From NCBI RefSeq assembly GCF_022829725.1, contig NZ_JAKSYG010000153.1, forward strand, positions 90,492 to 154,491: a DNA stretch of 64,000 bases, in the 5' to 3' direction. The notes below the pieces were generated by a model. The model was not told the origin of the DNA, searched no databases, and worked only from the letters and a program-made list of their open reading frames with translations. A program made the translations under genes and the position numbers. The stretch is from Methylobacterium sp. E-005 (GTDB lineage Bacteria > Pseudomonadota > Alphaproteobacteria > Rhizobiales > Beijerinckiaceae). Positions 60,755 to 64,000 of this stretch are shown in pieces. The stretch's first letter is position 1. Every line of letters starts with the position of its first letter.

Positions 60755-61882
60755 ATGAATATCGCCTCGCCGATTGACCTCGTCCGGCCGCAGGAGATCG
60801 CCTTCGGCGCGGGCACACTCTCCCGCGCGGCGCGCTTCCTCGCCGAGTGCGGCTACCGCCGCCCGCTCGTGGTGGCTGATGCCTTCAATGCCGGCCGGGT
60901 CGATCTTCTCGGCCTGTCCGGCGAGATCGCCGTGTTCGGCACGGTGAAACCGGAGCCGGACCTCCCGAACCTCGATTCGGTGCTGGCGCTCGCGGACGAG
61001 GTCCGGCCCGATTGCGTGATCGGCTTCGGCGGCGGCAGCGCCATGGATCTCGCCAAGCTCGCTGCCGTCCTGCCGGGCAGCGGCCAGACCCTGCGCGATG
61101 TCGTCGGCCCCGAGAAGGTGCTCGGTCGCCGGATCGGCCTCGTCCAGGTCCCGACCACCGCAGGCACCGGCAGCGAGGCGGGCACGCGCTCCCTCGTCAC
61201 CGACCCGGAGGCGCAAGCCAAGCTCGCGGTGCAGAGCCGCCATATGTTGGCGGACCTCGCTGTCATCGACCCCGACCTGACGATGACCGTGCCGGCCGCC
61301 GTGACCGCCGCCACGGGCGTCGACGCCATGGCCCATTGCGTCGAGGCTTTCACCAGCCGGAAGGCGCACCCAACCATCGATCTCTACGCGCTGGAAGGCA
61401 CCCGCCTCGTCGGCCGCTACCTGCCACGCGCGGTCGCCGATGGCTCCGACCGTGAGGCCCGAGCCGGGCTGGCTTTGGCCTCGCTTTACGGCGGGTTCTG
61501 CCTTGGACCGGTGAACACCACTGCTGGCCATGCCGTGGCTTATCCGCTCGGCACCCGGCACCATGTCACCCACGGGCTCGCCTGCGCGGCGATCTTCCCG
61601 CACACCCTGGCCTTCAATGCCCCTGCCGTGCCGGAGAAGACCGCCCTCGTGCTCCAGGCTTTGGGCGCCCCGGCCAGCGCCGACGAAGCCACCGTCCGTG
61701 AGCACGCCACCCGGTTCTGTGCCGACCTCGGCGTGGAGCTTCGCCTGTCGCGCATCGGCGTGCCGGAGGACGATCTCGACGCGATGGCGGGCGAGGCCCA
61801 CGCCATCCGAAGGCTCCTCGACAACAATCCGCGCGACATGAGCCGCGCCGACATCCTCACGCTCTACCGAGCCGCCTACTGA
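60755..61882 (+). CDS. Iron-containing alcohol dehydrogenase
   Basis: A 375-residue group III (Fe-dependent) alcohol dehydrogenase. NAD-binding GFGGGSAMDLAKLAAV and TTAGTGSEAGTRSLVTD are followed by metal ligands in VDAMAHCVEAF (Asp, His), GHAVAYPLGTRHHVTHGLAC (His, His). It is closer in layout to maleylacetate-reductase/hydroxyacid-oxoacid transhydrogenase relatives than to the ethanol enzymes. It may reduce or oxidise an aldehyde or keto acid formed by the DapA-type aldolase or from a sugar acid. ATG 60755 follows GTGAGGA 8 bases after pdxA2. Confidence 0.9.
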   Translation: MNIASPIDLVRPQEIAFGAGTLSRAARFLAECGYRRPLVVADAFNAGRVDLLGLSGEIAVFGTVKPEPDLPNLDSVLALADEVRPDCVIGFGGGSAMDLAKLAAVLPGSGQTLRDVVGPEKVLGRRIGLVQVPTTAGTGSEAGTRSLVTDPEAQAKLAVQSRHMLADLAVIDPDLTMTVPAAVTAATGVDAMAHCVEAFTSRKAHPTIDLYALEGTRLVGRYLPRAVADGSDREARAGLALASLYGGFCLGPVNTTAGHAVAYPLGTRHHVTHGLACAAIFPHTLAFNAPAVPEKTALVLQALGAPASADEATVREHATRFCADLGVELRLSRIGVPEDDLDAMAGEAHAIRRLLDNNPRDMSRADILTLYRAAY

Positions 61883-61893
61883 AGGTTCCTGTG

Positions 61894-62784
61894 ATGACCG
61901 TCCTTCATCCCCGCGGCGTTTTCTGCGCCGCTGCTACGCCGCTCACAGCCGATTACGCGCCCGACCACACGCTGTTCGTGGCTCATGCCAGGCGGCTCAT
62001 CGCACAGGGCTGCGACGGCGTCGCCCTGCTCGGCACGACCGGGGAAGCGAACTCGTTCTCGCTGGCTCAGCGCAAGGCGCTCCTCGACGTCACGGTCGAG
62101 GCTGGCGTCGCCCCGCAGAAGCTGATGCCTGGCACCGGCGTTGCGGCGATCGCGGAGACGATCGACCTGACGAAGCACGCTCTCTCGCTCGGCGTGAATA
62201 CGGTCGTGATGCTTCCGCCTTTTTACTACAAGGGTGTCACCGATGACGGCTTGTTCGCCGCCTATTCCGAGGTCATCGAGCGGATCGGCGATGCACGGCT
62301 TCGTGTCGTGCTCTACCACATCCCCCAAGTCTCGGCCGTGCCGATCTCCCACGACCTGATCGAGCGGCTGCGGGCGCGCTATCCGGAGACCGTGACCGGC
62401 ATCAAAGATTCCTCCGGCGACATCGCCAACCACGTGGCGATGATCGAGCGGTTCCCCGGCTTCGCAGTGCTCACCGGCGCCGACCCGTTGTTGCTGCCGC
62501 TTCTGTCGAAGGGCGCTGCGGGCTGCATCACCGCCACCTCCAATATTTGTGCGGCGGATCTCGCTTTCGTCTACCGGCACCATGCCGACCCGTCGAAGGC
62601 GGATGAGGTCGCCGCGGCGCAGGCTCGCGTGGTGAACGAGCGCGAGCGCACCGTCGGCCCCCGCCAGATGGCTGCGATCAAGACGCTTATCGCGCAGGCG
62701 ACGGGCGAGGACGGCTGGCTTCGCCTGTGTCCGCCGCTCATGGCCCTCACTCCAGACCAGCGGCACGCCTTGCTCGGCGGCTGA
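61894..62784 (+). CDS. DapA-family aldolase/synthase
   Basis: A 296-residue class I aldolase of the dihydrodipicolinate synthase family. The pyruvate motif is VALLGTTGEANSFS. The tyrosine is in VVLYHIPQVSAVPIS (Tyr about 139), and the Schiff-base lysine is in TVTGIKDSSGDIAN (Lys about 167). As a catabolic paralogue it could cleave a 2-keto-3-deoxy or 4-hydroxy-2-keto acid. The GTG at 61891 just before ATG is an alternative start. It follows the iron alcohol dehydrogenase by 11 bases. Confidence 0.9.
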   Translation: MTVLHPRGVFCAAATPLTADYAPDHTLFVAHARRLIAQGCDGVALLGTTGEANSFSLAQRKALLDVTVEAGVAPQKLMPGTGVAAIAETIDLTKHALSLGVNTVVMLPPFYYKGVTDDGLFAAYSEVIERIGDARLRVVLYHIPQVSAVPISHDLIERLRARYPETVTGIKDSSGDIANHVAMIERFPGFAVLTGADPLLLPLLSKGAAGCITATSNICAADLAFVYRHHADPSKADEVAAAQARVVNERERTVGPRQMAAIKTLIAQATGEDGWLRLCPPLMALTPDQRHALLGG

Positions 62785-62824
62785 TCGAGCGATCCTGGAT
62801 CGAGGATGATGAGGAGGCGAAACG

Positions 62825-63844
62825 GTGACCAAGACCACACGTCGGGATCTGTTCTCGCTTGCGACCGGAGCAGCCTCGTTCCTGGCCGCGGGGCCCTCGT
62901 CCGCGCGCTGGGACGACACCGTGCGCTACCCGGATCCTGCATTCGAAATCCTGGATCCGAGCTTCGCCAAGTACAGGCTGGATGCCGGCGCCGTGGAGCG
63001 TCTCTGGACGGGGGCCCGTTGGAGCGAGGGACCCGTTTGGATGGCGGATCAGCGTTGCCTGATTTGGTCAGATATTCCGAACGACCGAACTCTCCGCTGG
63101 CAGGAATCCACCGGCCAGGTTGACGAGTTCCAGAAGCCGGCCGGCTATCCGAATGGCCATACCCGCGACCGTCAGGGCCGGCTTCTTACGTGCGAGCATG
63201 GCGGCCGGAGAGTCACTCGGCTCGAACCGGACGGCAGCCTCACCGTCATCGCCGACCGTTTCGACGACAAGCGTCTGAACTCGCCCAACGACATCGTGTG
63301 TAAGTCGGACGGCTCCATCTGGTTCACGGATCCGCCGTTCGGCATCCTCGGCAATTATGAAAGTGACGCCGCCCCTCAGGAGTTGCCGACCAACGTCTAC
63401 CGCGTCGACGGCCGGGACGGGCGCATCGCGATCGTCACGGGGGACGTCGGGCGTCCAAACGGTCTGGCCTTCTCGCCCGACGAGTCCTTGCTCTACGTCA
63501 TTGAGGCCGCCGCAAATCCGAGGGTGATCCGCGTCTTCGACGTGGTGGATGACGGCACGAGGCTCGCCAACAACCGGATCTTCATCCAGGCGCAGCCCGG
63601 AGAGCGGCCGGACGGGTTCCGGGTGGACGTCGATGGCAATCTCTGGTGTGGGTGGGGGATGAGCGAAGCCTTCGATGGCGTTCGCATTTTCAATAAGACC
63701 GGCAAGGCCATCGGTCATATTCATCTCCCGGAACGATGCCCCAACGTGGCCTTCGGCGGGCGCAAGCGAAACCGGCTTTTCATGGCCGCAAGTAAATCGC
63801 TTTATGCTGCCTACGTGAATACCCGAGGCGCGGCGGGCGGTTAA
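62825..63844 (+). CDS. Exported SMP-30/gluconolactonase-family protein
   Basis: A 339-residue six-bladed beta-propeller lactonase. A Tat-type signal starts TKTTRRDLFSLATGAASFLA, so it is probably periplasmic. Metal-site stretches are GARWSEGPVWMADQRCLIWS (Glu), LNSPNDIVCKSDGSIWFTDP (Asn, Asp), RPNGLAFSPDESLLYV and GERPDGFRVDVDGNLWCGWG (Asp). It hydrolyses aldonolactones, giving sugar acids to the MFS transporter encoded upstream (inference). GTG 62825 follows GAGGAGG. It is the last gene visible in the operon. Confidence 0.9.
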   Translation: MTKTTRRDLFSLATGAASFLAAGPSSARWDDTVRYPDPAFEILDPSFAKYRLDAGAVERLWTGARWSEGPVWMADQRCLIWSDIPNDRTLRWQESTGQVDEFQKPAGYPNGHTRDRQGRLLTCEHGGRRVTRLEPDGSLTVIADRFDDKRLNSPNDIVCKSDGSIWFTDPPFGILGNYESDAAPQELPTNVYRVDGRDGRIAIVTGDVGRPNGLAFSPDESLLYVIEAAANPRVIRVFDVVDDGTRLANNRIFIQAQPGERPDGFRVDVDGNLWCGWGMSEAFDGVRIFNKTGKAIGHIHLPERCPNVAFGGRKRNRLFMAASKSLYAAYVNTRGAAGG

Positions 63845-64000
63845 TATGATGCATTCTATCTAGCACTACTTTGGCAGATTGAAGGAACGCGGGAGGTTTT
63901 CGCGGATTCGCATGCCACGGCCATGGGCTTGGGTGCGCGCGATGTCCGGTGCTGGCGGATGGCATGAGGATCTGGATCGGTGGCTGCAGCCATTTCTTGC
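63845..64000. other. Right-edge spacer
   Basis: 156 bases with no gene supported. A short minus-strand frame here lacks a family match and overlaps the lactonase end. Confidence 0.4.

Noticed and set aside
63780..63965. 61-residue minus-strand frame at the right edge
   Set aside because: Overlaps the lactonase 3' end and lacks a start signal or family.

Overview
The window looks like a chromosomal segment of a Methylobacterium/Methylorubrum-type alphaproteobacterium (Hyphomicrobiales). The basis is very high GC, the gene families present (long RNase E, DivJ-like kinase, MucR, DUF2336, DUF1491, fold-III ornithine/lysine decarboxylase, HemF) and palindromic intergenic repeats of the kind common in that group. 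This is inference from gene content only. Most long open frames on the strand opposite a gene are GC-driven shadows and are left out.

Region 1, about 1-27790, is mainly conserved chromosome. It holds the 5' part of rne (running off the left edge), glcF and glcE without an adjacent glcD, a polysaccharide flippase, a chemotaxis receptor, GNAT acetyltransferases, and a PLP decarboxylase behind a long structured leader. A D-glutamate utilisation pair (DgcN-DgcA) follows, with a ketopantoate-reductase-like gene. Next come a DivJ-like kinase/peptidoglycan-binding/DUF1491 cluster, DUF2336, a cupin protein, MucR, a thioesterase, hemF and a RecD-like helicase. The segment ends at a tRNA-Ser(CGA).

Region 2, about 27791-41880, is accessory DNA that begins at the tRNA-Ser. 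It contains an HD phosphohydrolase, an intact IS5-family element with CTAG flanks and DUF3606. Several unrecognised genes and an AIPR-family abortive-infection protein of lower GC follow. Further on are PDZ and DUF805/SHOCT proteins, a DUF3768 unit with a hairpin in its leader, a MITE-like inverted repeat, a dihydroxyphthalate-decarboxylase-like gene divergent from a MarR regulator, and an IS1182-type element whose transposase carries two stop codons and a 4-bp slippage frameshift. No integrase was seen.

Region 3, about 41881-54780, is a run of small catabolic or stress modules, each with its own regulator. These are LysR with an oxidoreductase/SDR/cupin/MFS operon, a GFA protein, an aldo/keto reductase divergent from TetR-DUF1761-YdeI, and a MarR-FAD monooxygenase-metallo-hydrolase-SDR operon with a perfect palindromic operator. 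Spacers between modules hold decayed repeats.

Region 4, about 54784-63844, is a coherent sugar-acid catabolic operon with a divergent FadR/GntR regulator. Its genes are a GlcD-type FAD oxidase, an ACS-family MFS transporter, a four-carbon acid sugar kinase, PdxA2, an iron alcohol dehydrogenase, a DapA-type aldolase and an SMP-30 lactonase. Kinase plus PdxA2 suggests D-threonate-like four-carbon acids oxidised to dihydroxyacetone phosphate. The extra enzymes suggest a broader or different substrate and make this the best candidate for an undescribed pathway.
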